Shown piece by piece: positions 33,574 to 42,759 of a stretch of DNA of 56,624 nt. Source of the stretch: CAYZFD01 sp964477735 (lineage in GTDB: Bacteria; Bacteroidota; Bacteroidia; Flavobacteriales; Flavobacteriaceae); contig CAYZFD010000006.1 in NCBI GenBank assembly GCA_964477735.1, positions 1 to 56,624 of the forward strand, read 5' to 3'. A model generated the notes under the pieces. It was given only the letters and a program-made list of their open reading frames with translations. It ran no database searches and was not told where the DNA came from. The first letter of the stretch is position 1. Each line of letters begins with the position of its first letter. A program made the translations under genes and the position numbers.

Positions 33574-34728
33574 TTATTCACGACTATTTTTTGAAATCAA
33601 TACACTTACGGCATTTCCACCAAAGCCCACGGCATTGACCAAAACCTTACTAAATTTTGTTGGTATTTGGGCATAATCAATATAGGGGACTTGAATGGGT
33701 TTTTGATACGCCAACATCCACAAAGCAGCTTCTAGACTCAGTAATCCAGAAGCCCCAAAAGTGTGTCCTATTTTCCATTTATTTGAAGTGAGGAAAGGAA
33801 TCTTTTTATCAAATATTTTTTTAATTGCTTCATATTCGGCCAAATCTCCTTTGCGTGTTCCAGGTGCATGCATCACAATCGCATCAACTTCGTTAATCGA
33901 AGTGTTTTTCAAGGCCTGTTTCATTGAATCCTGAAAACACTTTGCGTCAACTGAAAGTGAAACACTGTGCTTTAGTGTTTCAGTTGCATATCCAACACCC
34001 TCTATGAAGGCTAAGGCGTTCTTTGGACTTCCTTTGGTTAGGCATGCTGCCGCCGCACCCTCGCCAAGCACCATTGAATTGTATTTCTTTTGAAGATCTA
34101 ACGCACGACATGGATACGAACCTTGCTGCTGACTATAGATTTTAAGGGCTCTCATTTGGGCAAAAGTGAAAGGCGTCAACGGGGCTTCGGCTCCTCCCAC
34201 AATAAAATTTTCACACATATCAGACCGCAGCCAAGCTAAGCCATTGAGGAGTGCATGTAGGGCTGTTGAACAAGTGATCGAATGCGAAATCACAGGGCCT
34301 TGCAACTGCAAGTCGTGCGCCACCCAACTTGAAATATTCCCTAAAGTTGTGGATGGAGAAGCTTGAGTAGAAACCATGCCTTTTTCTATAAACTCCTTGT
34401 GATGAAGTTCAAAAAGCTGGGTAGCACCTCTCGAAGATCCAAAATTAACCCCAATGGCTTTTTGATATTGCCAACCAGCTTGTTGGATTGCCATTCGAGA
34501 GGTAGCCAAGGCATATAAAACGGAGGCGTCTAAGGACTGATATTGGGGCTGTTCTTTTCGAATTTTTTCAACATGAGCACTGCTTGCTACACCTAATGGG
34601 GCTGCCCAACCCTCTGGGGTTTGGACAAGTGCATGGGTTGAATTCTCATAGGCCTTATGGATGGATTGATCGTCGTGGCCCAAGGCTGAAATCGTTGAAA
34701 AACCTACAATAGCAATTGAATCTTTCAT
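33574..34728 (-). CDS. beta-ketoacyl-ACP synthase-like condensing enzyme in the biotin operon
   Basis: Thiolase-fold condensing enzyme of 384 residues. The complete Cys-His-His triad of KAS I/II is present: Cys153 in SITCSTALHA, His287 in MHAPGTRKGD and His322 in GHTFGASG. It therefore should be active in decarboxylative condensation. The gene overlaps bioA by ATGA and precedes bioB, so it is wired into biotin synthesis. No bioC, bioH, bioG, bioI or bioW is visible in this cluster, so the likely role is making the pimeloyl precursor. That role is inferred; ordinary FabF/FabB function or a BioZ-like role are alternatives. Confidence 0.87.
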   Translation of the reverse strand: MKDSIAIVGFSTISALGHDDQSIHKAYENSTHALVQTPEGWAAPLGVASSAHVEKIRKEQPQYQSLDASVLYALATSRMAIQQAGWQYQKAIGVNFGSSRGATQLFELHHKEFIEKGMVSTQASPSTTLGNISSWVAHDLQLQGPVISHSITCSTALHALLNGLAWLRSDMCENFIVGGAEAPLTPFTFAQMRALKIYSQQQGSYPCRALDLQKKYNSMVLGEGAAAACLTKGSPKNALAFIEGVGYATETLKHSVSLSVDAKCFQDSMKQALKNTSINEVDAIVMHAPGTRKGDLAEYEAIKKIFDKKIPFLTSNKWKIGHTFGASGLLSLEAALWMLAYQKPIQVPYIDYAQIPTKFSKVLVNAVGFGGNAVSVLISKNSRE

Positions 34729-36008
34729 GAAGTTGGCATAAATTGATCAATGCACTCGAGCAAGGCGTTATACAAGGTTTGTAATTCGTCATCCGAAATG
34801 ACATAGGGTGGGAGTATGTAAATCGTGTTGCCAAGAGGTCTTATAAAGACGCCCTTTTGCATAAAAAAATCAAACAATTGATCTCTAAGATTGCCATATC
34901 GAGTCATAGGAATATTTAACTCAAAAGCCAATATAACACCCAAACAACGGGGGTTCTTTGCGTTTGGAAGTGCTCCAAGCTTGTGGCAGAAACTTCTATG
35001 ATGCTCCGAAATTTCATTGATGCGGTTTTGAACTTTACTGCTTAAAAGAAGCCTTATGCCTGCCAAGGCTGCACTACAGGCTGGTGGATTGGCCGTGTAG
35101 GTGTGGCCATGAAAAAAACCCTTAGCGCTTTCTTTACCTAAAAAAGCATTAAAGATTTCAGCTGTGCAACTCGTAGCCGCAAGTGGCAACGCTCCCGCCG
35201 ATAATGCCTTAGACAGGCAAATGATGTCGGGCTTTGTTGGCAACTGATCCGAGGCAAAATGGGTGCCTGTTTTTCCGAAACCTGTCATCACTTCATCGGC
35301 GATGGTGAGCACCTTTTTTTCTGCGCAAATTTTCAACAAGGTCGAAAGTCCTTCCTTATCATAAATTTTCATTCCAGCAGCCCCCTGCACCAAAGGTTCG
35401 TAAATGAAAGCAGCAACTTCGTTTGAAGATAGTATAGATTCAAACTTTCTTAATACTTCTAAATTGTTATCTCCAATGGGTAATGGAATGCGTTTCACGT
35501 CGAGCATTAGCCCTTCGAATGGACCGTTATAAACCGATAGCCCTGAGACAGACATAGCTCCAAAGGTGTCGCCGTGAAAAGCATCTTCGAAGGCAATCAA
35601 TGTGGTTTTCCGTTGGCCTTTATTAAAATAAAACTGTAACGCCATTTTAATAGCAACCTCGGTAGCGGTTGATCCATTATCACTATAAAATATTTTTTGT
35701 TGATTGGCGGGCAAAATGTTGAGCAAGGCTTCGGCCAACTCCACGGCAGGTGGGTGGGTGAAACCACTAAAAACAATCTGATCTAGGGTGTTCAATTGAT
35801 CCGATACTGCAGCGACAATGTCGGGGTGACAATGGCCATACATAGCTGTGTACCACGAAGCAATTCCATCTATATAGGCATGTCCTGAAGTGTCATAAAG
35901 CGTGCAGCTTTCAGCCCTCACAATACCGTGGGCATTGGGGTGGTTTTGGTGTTGCGTCAGTGGATGCCACAACACTTCCCTATCTCGATCTTCTAACTTT
36001 TTTCCCAC
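34725..36008 (-). CDS. bioA: adenosylmethionine-8-amino-7-oxononanoate aminotransferase
   Basis: PLP enzyme of 427 residues that converts KAPA to DAPA using SAM as amino donor. It begins with LWHPLTQHQNHPNAHGIV, the BioA N-terminal substrate motif, then YIDGIASWYTAMYGH, and EDAFHGDTFGAMSVSG. The PLP lysine is in ICLSKALSAG. It overlaps bioD at its start by 16 bases and the condensing enzyme at its end by 4, consistent with one operon. Confidence 0.95.
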   Translation of the reverse strand: MGKKLEDRDREVLWHPLTQHQNHPNAHGIVRAESCTLYDTSGHAYIDGIASWYTAMYGHCHPDIVAAVSDQLNTLDQIVFSGFTHPPAVELAEALLNILPANQQKIFYSDNGSTATEVAIKMALQFYFNKGQRKTTLIAFEDAFHGDTFGAMSVSGLSVYNGPFEGLMLDVKRIPLPIGDNNLEVLRKFESILSSNEVAAFIYEPLVQGAAGMKIYDKEGLSTLLKICAEKKVLTIADEVMTGFGKTGTHFASDQLPTKPDIICLSKALSAGALPLAATSCTAEIFNAFLGKESAKGFFHGHTYTANPPACSAALAGIRLLLSSKVQNRINEISEHHRSFCHKLGALPNAKNPRCLGVILAFELNIPMTRYGNLRDQLFDFFMQKGVFIRPLGNTIYILPPYVISDDELQTLYNALLECIDQFMPTS

Positions 36009-36622
36009 AATAAAAGTTCTTTCTGTAATCGATTTGCATAAAAGTTTACCGTTTTTTTATCGATGACTTTTTCCTCTTCAATCCTACCAAGGTTGAAAAT
36101 TCCAGTACGCGCCACAATAATCTCTTCAGTTCCGTGAGCGGGTGCTCCAGAAAATAGGAGTGCTATTTTGTTAACTCCTCTACTTTTTAGGGCTTCTATG
36201 GAAAGCAAAGTATGATTTATGCTTCCTAAATAATGTCTCGATACCAACACAACCCTATCGCTTGGTAAAATCAAATCCGCAATTAAATCAGTTTGATTGA
36301 TCGGTACCATAAGACCTCCAGCACCCTCAATCACTAACGGCGACATTGTTTTTGGACGAATAATTTGGCTTATTTTTATGCCAATGCCTTCCAACTCAGC
36401 TGCGGCATGAGGGCTCATTGGCCTTTCGAGCTCAAAGGCGGCAGGATGAATGTGTGCAGCACAATTGATTAGAGAGGCAACTGTATGAGCATCGGAGTTT
36501 TCTAAATTTCCGGCCTGGATTGGTTTCCAATAATCGGCATGAAGGGCTTCAACTAAAATGGCAGCGACAAGTGTTTTGCCCACATCTGTTGATATTCCAG
36601 TAACAAAGTAATGAGGTTTCAT
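35993..36622 (-). CDS. bioD: dethiobiotin synthetase
   Basis: ATP-dependent carboxylase of 209 residues that closes the ureido ring of dethiobiotin. The P-loop TGISTDVGKT is at 8-17. The VIEGAGGLMVPI motif binds DAPA. It is coupled to bioF upstream by a 4-base overlap and to bioA downstream. Confidence 0.94.
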   Translation of the reverse strand: MKPHYFVTGISTDVGKTLVAAILVEALHADYWKPIQAGNLENSDAHTVASLINCAAHIHPAAFELERPMSPHAAAELEGIGIKISQIIRPKTMSPLVIEGAGGLMVPINQTDLIADLILPSDRVVLVSRHYLGSINHTLLSIEALKSRGVNKIALLFSGAPAHGTEEIIVARTGIFNLGRIEEEKVIDKKTVNFYANRLQKELLLWEKS

Positions 36623-37770
36623 GCTGATTTTACAAAGTTAGCCAAGTGCATTAAAACTGTGGTGATATCCGCTGTTGTATTGTAGGCGTGGAGGCAAAAA
36701 CGCAAGCGTTCTTTGCCTTTGGCCACAGTTGGAGACAATATGGCTCGAACATCATAACCTTTTTCTTGCAACTGTCTTGAAAGCTGTTTGGTTTTTAAAT
36801 TTCCAGAAATCAAACAGCATTGAATAGCACTTTCACTATCGATAAACAAAGCCTGTAACCCGAGCTTCTTCACCTCATTTCTAAAGTGTTGAATGTTTGT
36901 TTTTAGGGTTATTCTAGGGTTTGGATCATAGACTAATTGCTGGTAAGCGGCATGAACACAAGCAATTGAAAATGGAGGGAGCGCGGTGGAGTAGATCAAT
37001 GGTCTAGCATAATTGATTAGGAAATTACGCAAGTCTCGACTTCCTAAAACTGCAGCACCATGACATCCTAAGGCTTTTCCGAAAGTCACCATCCTAGCCA
37101 ACAAAAAAGAATTATTGTCATGATGCTCTAAAGCCCCTAATCCATTATGACCCAAAATCCCAGTGGCGTGGGCTTCATCAAGGACTAAAAGGCTATTTTG
37201 TTGCTCACAAACCTCGAAAAGTTTGGAGAGATTGGGTTGATCGCCATCCATTGAAAAAACTGATTCGGTGACCACAAAGCATTGGCCACTAAATTTTGGC
37301 CGAAGTTTTATGATCTTTGCTTCTAAGTCTTCAAGGTTATTATGTTTAAATTTAAAACTTTGGGCTTTGCTTAGGCGCAATCCATCGCGAATTGAGGCAT
37401 GGATTAGCTCGTCATAAAGCACAAAATCTCCACGTTGTGGGACGGCTTCAAAAAAACCCAAGTTGGCATCATAACCAGAGTTGAATATAAGTGCACTTTC
37501 ACAATCATAAAGCTTGGCCATCAAATCTTCGGTTTGGTCAAAAATGGGATGGTTTCCAGCGATGAGTCTCGATGCAGTGGCCCCATGAGTCCTTGGGAAT
37601 TGTGCTAGTATTTTTTGGGCATCTTCCACAATTTTATCGAATTGCGCAAACCCAAGATAGTCGTTTGACGCAAAATCAATTGCGTAATTTTGATTTTGGA
37701 GCATCCTATAATTTCCATCTCTTTGACGGTTTTCTAGCAAAGTCTTTAAATGGTTTGGAAAAGGATGCAT
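36619..37770 (-). CDS. bioF: 8-amino-7-oxononanoate synthase
   Basis: PLP enzyme that joins pimeloyl thioester with alanine. From ATG 37770 it has 383 residues, the family length. Motifs: FASNDYLGF near the start, LDEAHATGILGHNGLG, and the PLP lysine in TFGKALGCHG. The frame is open up to 37866, but that extension would cross the atpC terminator hairpin, so the inner start is chosen. It is first in bioF-bioD-bioA-KAS(-bioB). The ATG lies only about 20 bases past the upstream hairpin, and a -7 box touches it, so the mRNA may be nearly leaderless. Confidence 0.94.
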   Translation of the reverse strand: MHPFPNHLKTLLENRQRDGNYRMLQNQNYAIDFASNDYLGFAQFDKIVEDAQKILAQFPRTHGATASRLIAGNHPIFDQTEDLMAKLYDCESALIFNSGYDANLGFFEAVPQRGDFVLYDELIHASIRDGLRLSKAQSFKFKHNNLEDLEAKIIKLRPKFSGQCFVVTESVFSMDGDQPNLSKLFEVCEQQNSLLVLDEAHATGILGHNGLGALEHHDNNSFLLARMVTFGKALGCHGAAVLGSRDLRNFLINYARPLIYSTALPPFSIACVHAAYQQLVYDPNPRITLKTNIQHFRNEVKKLGLQALFIDSESAIQCCLISGNLKTKQLSRQLQEKGYDVRAILSPTVAKGKERLRFCLHAYNTTADITTVLMHLANFVKSA

Positions 37771-37773
37771 ACA

Positions 37774-37781
37774 CAAAAATA
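37774..37781 (-). promoter_or_regulatory. candidate bioF promoter -7 box
   Basis: Leftward TATTTTTG, a full TAnnTTTG match, ends three bases before the bioF ATG. The upstream flank is the terminator T tract and hairpin of atpC; a TTG inside the hairpin lies 15 bases upstream. Confidence 0.5.
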
Positions 37782-37784
37782 GGA

Positions 37785-37816
37785 CAAAAAAAACGCCAAG
37801 CATGGCTTGGCGTTTT
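37785..37816 (-). terminator. terminator after atpC
   Basis: Perfect 12-bp stem AAAACGCCAAGC/GCTTGGCGTTTT (37790-37801 and 37805-37816) with loop CAT leftward, running into eight T on the bioF side. Confidence 0.92.
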
Positions 37817-37834
37817 ATATTTTTATTGATGACA

Positions 37835-38113
37835 CTATTCTGCCAAGATAATGACTTTATTGTCACGCATTTCTATGGTTCCCGAATCTATATCTAAAAG
37901 GGTTTCTCCCTGAGCATTTTTCGAGAACTTTTGAGCGTGTTTTGAAGCTACTTCAAGATTCCCTTTTATTTTAATGGTTCCTTTTTCTAGAAGTGAAACG
38001 ATTGGCGCGTGAAAATTTAAGACTTGAAAAGAACCTTCGACACCAGGAACCGCTACAGCTTCTACATCTCCTTTAAAAAGGGTGGCTTCGGGACTGACAA
38101 TTTCTAAATACAT
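37835..38113 (-). CDS. atpC: ATP synthase F1 epsilon subunit
   Basis: Short epsilon subunit of 92 residues comprising only the beta-sandwich domain (MYLEIVSPEATLFKGDVEAV, GSFQVLNFHAPIVSLL); the C-terminal helical hairpin that latches the motor in many bacteria is missing, as in other Bacteroidetes. It follows atpD by 11 bases. With atpD it forms a two-gene unit apart from the other ATP synthase genes. Confidence 0.93.
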   Translation of the reverse strand: MYLEIVSPEATLFKGDVEAVAVPGVEGSFQVLNFHAPIVSLLEKGTIKIKGNLEVASKHAQKFSKNAQGETLLDIDSGTIEMRDNKVIILAE

Positions 38114-38124
38114 CTAAAAGAATT

Positions 38125-39636
38125 TTAGGCTTCTGCAAGCATTTTTTCTCCAGCTTCAATAGCGTCTTCAATAGTTCCTTTAAGGTTGAAAGCTGCTTCG
38201 GGAAGATGATCTAATTCACCGTCCATGATCATGTTAAATCCTTTAATGGTGTCTTTAATGTCAACCAAAACTCCAGGAATACCGGTGAATTGCTCTGCCA
38301 CATGGAAAGGCTGAGAGAGGAATCGCTGAACACGTCTTGCTCTAGAAACAGCCAACTTATCTTCTTCAGACAATTCTTCCATACCCAAAATGGCAATAAT
38401 ATCTTGTAATTCTTTGTATCGTTGCAACAACTCTTTCACGCGCTGTGCACAGTTATAGTGTTCGTTCCCAAGAATGTCTGCAGTTAGAATTCTAGAAGTA
38501 GAATCTAATGGATCTACCGCCGGATAAATACCAAGTTCTGCAATTTTTCTTGACAATACGGTGGTTGCATCCAAGTGTGCAAAAGTGGTTGCAGGTGCAG
38601 GGTCTGTTAAGTCATCCGCAGGCACATATACCGCCTGAACTGAAGTAATTGATCCTTTTTTGGTGGACGTAATTCGTTCTTGCATGGCCCCCATTTCAGT
38701 GGCAAGGGTAGGCTGATAACCTACTGCTGATGGCATACGTCCTAGAAGGGCCGAAACCTCTGATCCAGCTTGGGTGAAGCGGAAAATGTTGTCCACAAAA
38801 AACAGTACGTCTTTGCCTTGACCATCACCAGCGCCATCTCTAAAGTACTCGGCGATGGTGAGTCCAGAAAGTGCTACTCGGGCACGAGCTCCAGGGGGTT
38901 CGTTCATCTGTCCGAAAACAAAAGTTGCTTTCGACTCTTTTAGGGCCGACTTGTCCACTTTTTTAAGATCCCATCCGCCTTCTTCCATGGAATGCATAAA
39001 ATCATCGCCATATTTTATAATGCCTGATTCTAGCATTTCTCGAAGTAGGTCGTTTCCTTCTCGGGTACGCTCTCCAACTCCAGCAAATACAGACAAGCCT
39101 CCGTGTCCTTTGGCAATATTGTTGATCAGCTCTTGGATGAGTACGGTTTTTCCTACACCCGCACCACCGAACAAACCAATTTTACCTCCTTTGGCGTAGG
39201 GCTCTATAAGGTCAATTACCTTAATCCCAGTGAAAAGAACTTCTGTGCTTGTTGATAAGTCTTCGAATTTTGGTGCTTCACGGTGAATGGGAAGTCCATT
39301 TTTTCCTGATTTAGGAAGGTTATCCATCCCATCAATGGCATCACCAATAACATTAAAAAGTCTTCCATAAACATCTTCTCCTATGGGCATTTGAATGGCG
39401 TTGCCTGTGGAAACGACCTCAGCACCACGCTGCAGGCCATCTGTTGAATCCATAGAAATCGTTCTCACCACATCTTCTCCGACGTGAGACTGAACTTCGA
39501 GAACCAGCTTTGATCCATCTGGTCGCTCAACTTCGAGTGAGTCGTAAATACGAGGGAGGGCATTTGATGCTGTGTCGAAGGCAACATCAACTACAGGGCC
39601 AATAATCTGGGCAACTTTTCCTGAAACTTTAGACAT
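38125..39636 (-). CDS. atpD: ATP synthase F1 beta subunit
   Basis: Catalytic subunit of 503 residues. The P-loop GGAGVGKT is at 157-164, followed by AGVGERTREGNDL with the catalytic Glu, Walker B DVLFFVDNIFRFTQAGSEVS, and ALLGRMPSAVGYQPTL. All are intact. No other F0F1 genes adjoin, which fits the split arrangement of Bacteroidetes. Confidence 0.98.
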   Translation of the reverse strand: MSKVSGKVAQIIGPVVDVAFDTASNALPRIYDSLEVERPDGSKLVLEVQSHVGEDVVRTISMDSTDGLQRGAEVVSTGNAIQMPIGEDVYGRLFNVIGDAIDGMDNLPKSGKNGLPIHREAPKFEDLSTSTEVLFTGIKVIDLIEPYAKGGKIGLFGGAGVGKTVLIQELINNIAKGHGGLSVFAGVGERTREGNDLLREMLESGIIKYGDDFMHSMEEGGWDLKKVDKSALKESKATFVFGQMNEPPGARARVALSGLTIAEYFRDGAGDGQGKDVLFFVDNIFRFTQAGSEVSALLGRMPSAVGYQPTLATEMGAMQERITSTKKGSITSVQAVYVPADDLTDPAPATTFAHLDATTVLSRKIAELGIYPAVDPLDSTSRILTADILGNEHYNCAQRVKELLQRYKELQDIIAILGMEELSEEDKLAVSRARRVQRFLSQPFHVAEQFTGIPGVLVDIKDTIKGFNMIMDGELDHLPEAAFNLKGTIEDAIEAGEKMLAEA

Positions 39637-39692
39637 TCTTAATGTTTTTTCTCTGTTAGAATTCCGCTTTGTGCGGATTAAATTTTAAGCTG

Positions 39693-39700
39693 CAAATATA
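39693..39700 (-). promoter_or_regulatory. -7 box upstream of atpD
   Basis: Leftward TATATTTG, a full consensus match, 56 bases before the atpD ATG. Between them, TCCGC (39663-39667) and GCGGA (39673-39677) could form a small leader hairpin. Confidence 0.5.
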
Positions 39701-39746
39701 GTAGAAACTGATCAAAAATTTGTGCCTTAGACTTGCTTTTTTTATA

Positions 39747-39773
39747 AACAAAAAAGGCACCCGAAGGTGCCTT
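39747..39773 (-). terminator. terminator after the large TonB receptor
   Basis: AAGGCACC (39754-39761) pairs with GGTGCCTT (39766-39773) around a 4-base loop, with a T run leftward. Confidence 0.9.
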
Positions 39774-39792
39774 AAAATTTGGATGCTAAAAC

Positions 39793-42657
39793 TTATAGAT
39801 TAAGTTTTAACTGTGCGTAATATTGACTTCCAATATAACCACTTCCAGGGATGTTTAAAATTTCTTTTCCCCCTAAGTTAGCACCTCCCACTTTTAGGTT
39901 GGCGTTGTTAAGGATGGGTAATTTAAACCCTACAGAAGCGTCGAGAACTGTTTGTTCAGGAATGGTTGCGTCAATGAAACCAGATTGTTGGTATTGAAAT
40001 GCTTCTTGCCAACGGAAGTTGACATTGAAAGAGAATTGATCAGAAAGTTTTGTGGATCCAAAACTTACTTTAATACGATTTTCAGGTGTATTAAAGCTGG
40101 GTTCGAAAGATGAACCTGCTGGAAGATCTACGTCCATTTTGTTGTACTCATAAACCAAACCAAGATCAAATTTTCCGCCAACAACTTTGTCGATCCCAAC
40201 GTTTACGCCCATGGTCTTAACATCTTGGTCAATGTTCCCATCAACGCTAAACACTCTGTAGTCTCCTTGAGAAACGGCATAGGCACCACTCATGTCGGAC
40301 ACACTTCCATAGAGGGGTGTGATGACGTTTTGTGCAGAAATAAAGTTTGAGAATGTACTGTAATATCCGTTGATATCAACAGCAAAACCTTTACCATTTT
40401 TACGATATCCCACCTCGTATGATTTCACATATTCTGGCTCAACATTTTTCACATCTGCTTTTTGAACTACTCCTGCAGCAATGGCAAGTGTGTAACTGTT
40501 GTTCATCACCATGTCACCAGTTACGGTGAAGGGTGTTAATGAGGATTGCCCTACAAGATCCATTCTGAATCGATCAACACTGTCGGGTGATGATCCCATC
40601 AACACAGCTGTCCCAACATCCAAGCCAATATATTGATCTTGAGAAGATGGATTGCGGAAGCCTGTTTGGTAAGACACACGGATATTATCGTTTGGTGTTA
40701 TGTTATAGAGAACTCCCAAACGAGGGGTGAAGTTTCCATCAAAAAACTCACTCTTGTCATAACGAATAGAACCTGTTAATTTTAAACGATTGTCCAACAA
40801 TCCTTTTTGCACTTGTGTGTAAATTCCTCTTTCAAAGAATTCGATAGGACCATTGTAGTCTGTGAAAAGGGTTCCGTTTGAACGAAGTGAATAGTTTCTA
40901 AGTGAGGCTCCAATGATAATGTCTGCGAAAGGCACAACATCTTTCATGTTGTAGTTGGCCTCATAGGCTGACATTCTTGATTTGTCTTGAATGGCTGCGC
41001 CACCGCCAGCGATGGGTTTTCCAATAATGTTGGCGTAGGCTTGAGTGAATGCGCCAGTTCCAGGCTGCAACATGTTGGCATTGGCATAGCTTCTTGCAAA
41101 GGCATGAATAGGCGCATCACTAGGAATCAAATCACTAATACTTTGACCTCCACTACCGATATGGTTTAGGATGGTTCCTAAAGCAATTTGAGGATTGGGG
41201 TTTATGGCGCTTGCCAAGGCACCAAAATAAGAACCTACATAGTTTTGAAACCATCCAGCAATTCCGCCTGGTTGTGCATTGGCCATGCGAGTACCAAGTG
41301 CAGAAATGTCATGGGTATCACCAGAATCTTCAATAGTTAAATAAGCTTTTAAATTTAAATTACCAACATTTAACTCTGCTTTGTTTTGATACAATCCGAA
41401 GTTTTTGAGCACGTTTCTATTGGTGGCGTGTAGCATGGTGTTTCCCTTACCAACTTTAGAATTTAGAATTAATTCTGCGCCTTCCCAAGGACGATAATGA
41501 ATGGCGAAATCTCCTTTTAAGCTTTGAGCTTTGTTGTCTGTAAGGTCTGTTTCGTTATAACCAGTTGAAGCAATCCTTGAAGAGCCAAAATAGTTTGGTG
41601 CATAATTTTGGAAGGTGGCTTGAAGCACAGGTAGTTGCGCAGCAGGCAACAATCCGGCCTGAACAAATCCAGGCAATACAGCACCCACAAAAGCATTGGT
41701 TAGGTTCACATTTTGGGTGACCTCCCCATATTTATTGATGGCATCATAATCGGTGGCATTGGGCGATTTGCTTAGATCATTGATATCTCTATAATCTACC
41801 GCATGCCAGTCTGTTCCTTCAATGTAGCTAAAAACAGCCTTCACAGCCACTTTATCACTCAACTGAGTAGCTGCTCTTATTCCAACGTCGAAAAATGAAT
41901 TTTGACCAGCAGCCTCTTGAGAGGTGATTCCTGATTTGTAATAAGCGCTAATACCTTGGTTATCGAAAGGATTTCGTGAATTCATAAACAAGATTCCCTT
42001 GATAGCGTTGGCGCCATAGAGTGCCGAAGCTGCTCCTGGCATTAGCTCAACACTTTGTATATCAAGCTCGTTGATTCCTAACAAGTTCCCCATAGAAAAG
42101 TTCAGTCCTGGTGCAGCATTGTCCATACCATCGACCAACTGAACGAAACCTTCGTTATAAACAGTTGAAAATCCACGAGTGTTTACTTGTTGTAACAACA
42201 ACCCACCATTGTTAATTTGAACTCCTTTAAGCCCTTGTAGGCTGGTGTAAAAATCAACGGCGGCGGTGTTTTGAATGTCTTGAAAATCTAGCTTTTCGAT
42301 GGTTACTGGAGATTCAAAAATTCTCTCGGGAGTTCTAGAAGCTGCTACAACGATTTCATCTAACAATGTTTGAGATTCTGACATCGTAACAGCTAAACTT
42401 GCATTAGCACTGCTAACCTCGACTGAAGTGCTAGAAAAACCTACACTTGATATTCTAAGGGTGACAGGTAGAGGCTGGTCAACAGTTAATGCAAAATTTC
42501 CATCAAAATCTGTTGTTGTTCCAGTTGTTGCATTGAGGACCACGTTGGCACCCGGAATTGGCTGCCCACTTTCGTCATTTACAGTACCTTGAATTTTTGT
42601 CTGGGCAACCATTGCTACTGAGAATAGAACAGCTACCAGCATAAAAACATTTTTCAT
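39793..42657 (-). CDS. TonB-dependent receptor with N-terminal carboxypeptidase-regulatory-like domain
   Basis: Outer-membrane transporter of 954 residues. Signal peptide MKNVFMLVAVLFSVAMVAQ, then a CarboxypepD_reg-like domain (KIQGTVNDESGQPIPGANVV to DFDGNFAL), a plug domain (SVELMPGAASALYGANAIKG) and a large barrel ending YYAQLKLNL. An ATG seven codons upstream (42678) is less likely as it precedes the signal peptide. The domain order is that of SusC-like and related receptors but no SusD partner follows; a terminator ends the unit. Substrate unknown. Confidence 0.9.
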   Translation of the reverse strand: MKNVFMLVAVLFSVAMVAQTKIQGTVNDESGQPIPGANVVLNATTGTTTDFDGNFALTVDQPLPVTLRISSVGFSSTSVEVSSANASLAVTMSESQTLLDEIVVAASRTPERIFESPVTIEKLDFQDIQNTAAVDFYTSLQGLKGVQINNGGLLLQQVNTRGFSTVYNEGFVQLVDGMDNAAPGLNFSMGNLLGINELDIQSVELMPGAASALYGANAIKGILFMNSRNPFDNQGISAYYKSGITSQEAAGQNSFFDVGIRAATQLSDKVAVKAVFSYIEGTDWHAVDYRDINDLSKSPNATDYDAINKYGEVTQNVNLTNAFVGAVLPGFVQAGLLPAAQLPVLQATFQNYAPNYFGSSRIASTGYNETDLTDNKAQSLKGDFAIHYRPWEGAELILNSKVGKGNTMLHATNRNVLKNFGLYQNKAELNVGNLNLKAYLTIEDSGDTHDISALGTRMANAQPGGIAGWFQNYVGSYFGALASAINPNPQIALGTILNHIGSGGQSISDLIPSDAPIHAFARSYANANMLQPGTGAFTQAYANIIGKPIAGGGAAIQDKSRMSAYEANYNMKDVVPFADIIIGASLRNYSLRSNGTLFTDYNGPIEFFERGIYTQVQKGLLDNRLKLTGSIRYDKSEFFDGNFTPRLGVLYNITPNDNIRVSYQTGFRNPSSQDQYIGLDVGTAVLMGSSPDSVDRFRMDLVGQSSLTPFTVTGDMVMNNSYTLAIAAGVVQKADVKNVEPEYVKSYEVGYRKNGKGFAVDINGYYSTFSNFISAQNVITPLYGSVSDMSGAYAVSQGDYRVFSVDGNIDQDVKTMGVNVGIDKVVGGKFDLGLVYEYNKMDVDLPAGSSFEPSFNTPENRIKVSFGSTKLSDQFSFNVNFRWQEAFQYQQSGFIDATIPEQTVLDASVGFKLPILNNANLKVGGANLGGKEILNIPGSGYIGSQYYAQLKLNL

Positions 42658-42685
42658 AAAATTAAGTTTAGTTATCAATTTTTTA

Positions 42686-42708
42686 TGCGTATTCTTTATA
42701 GTTACGCA
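42686..42708. promoter_or_regulatory. inverted repeat upstream of the large TonB receptor
   Basis: TGCGTA (42686-42691) and TACGCA (42703-42708) are inverse copies 11 bases apart, 29 bases before the receptor ATG. Possible operator; short enough to be chance. Confidence 0.3.
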
Positions 42709-42731
42709 CTGTAAATATAGCTAAAATTTGC

Positions 42732-42755
42732 ATTTCAGGTCATCACTACTGAAAT
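42732..42755 (-). terminator. weak hairpin after the PorT-like gene
   Basis: ATTTCAG (42732-42738) pairs with CTGAAAT (42749-42755). It lies just past the stop of the PorT-like gene, but the T tract leftward is poor. Confidence 0.4.
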
Positions 42756-42759
42756 TTCC

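Noticed and set aside
37771..37866. N-terminal extension of bioF to an ATG at 37866
   Set aside because: It would translate the atpC terminator hairpin, and BioF homologues start at the inner Met.
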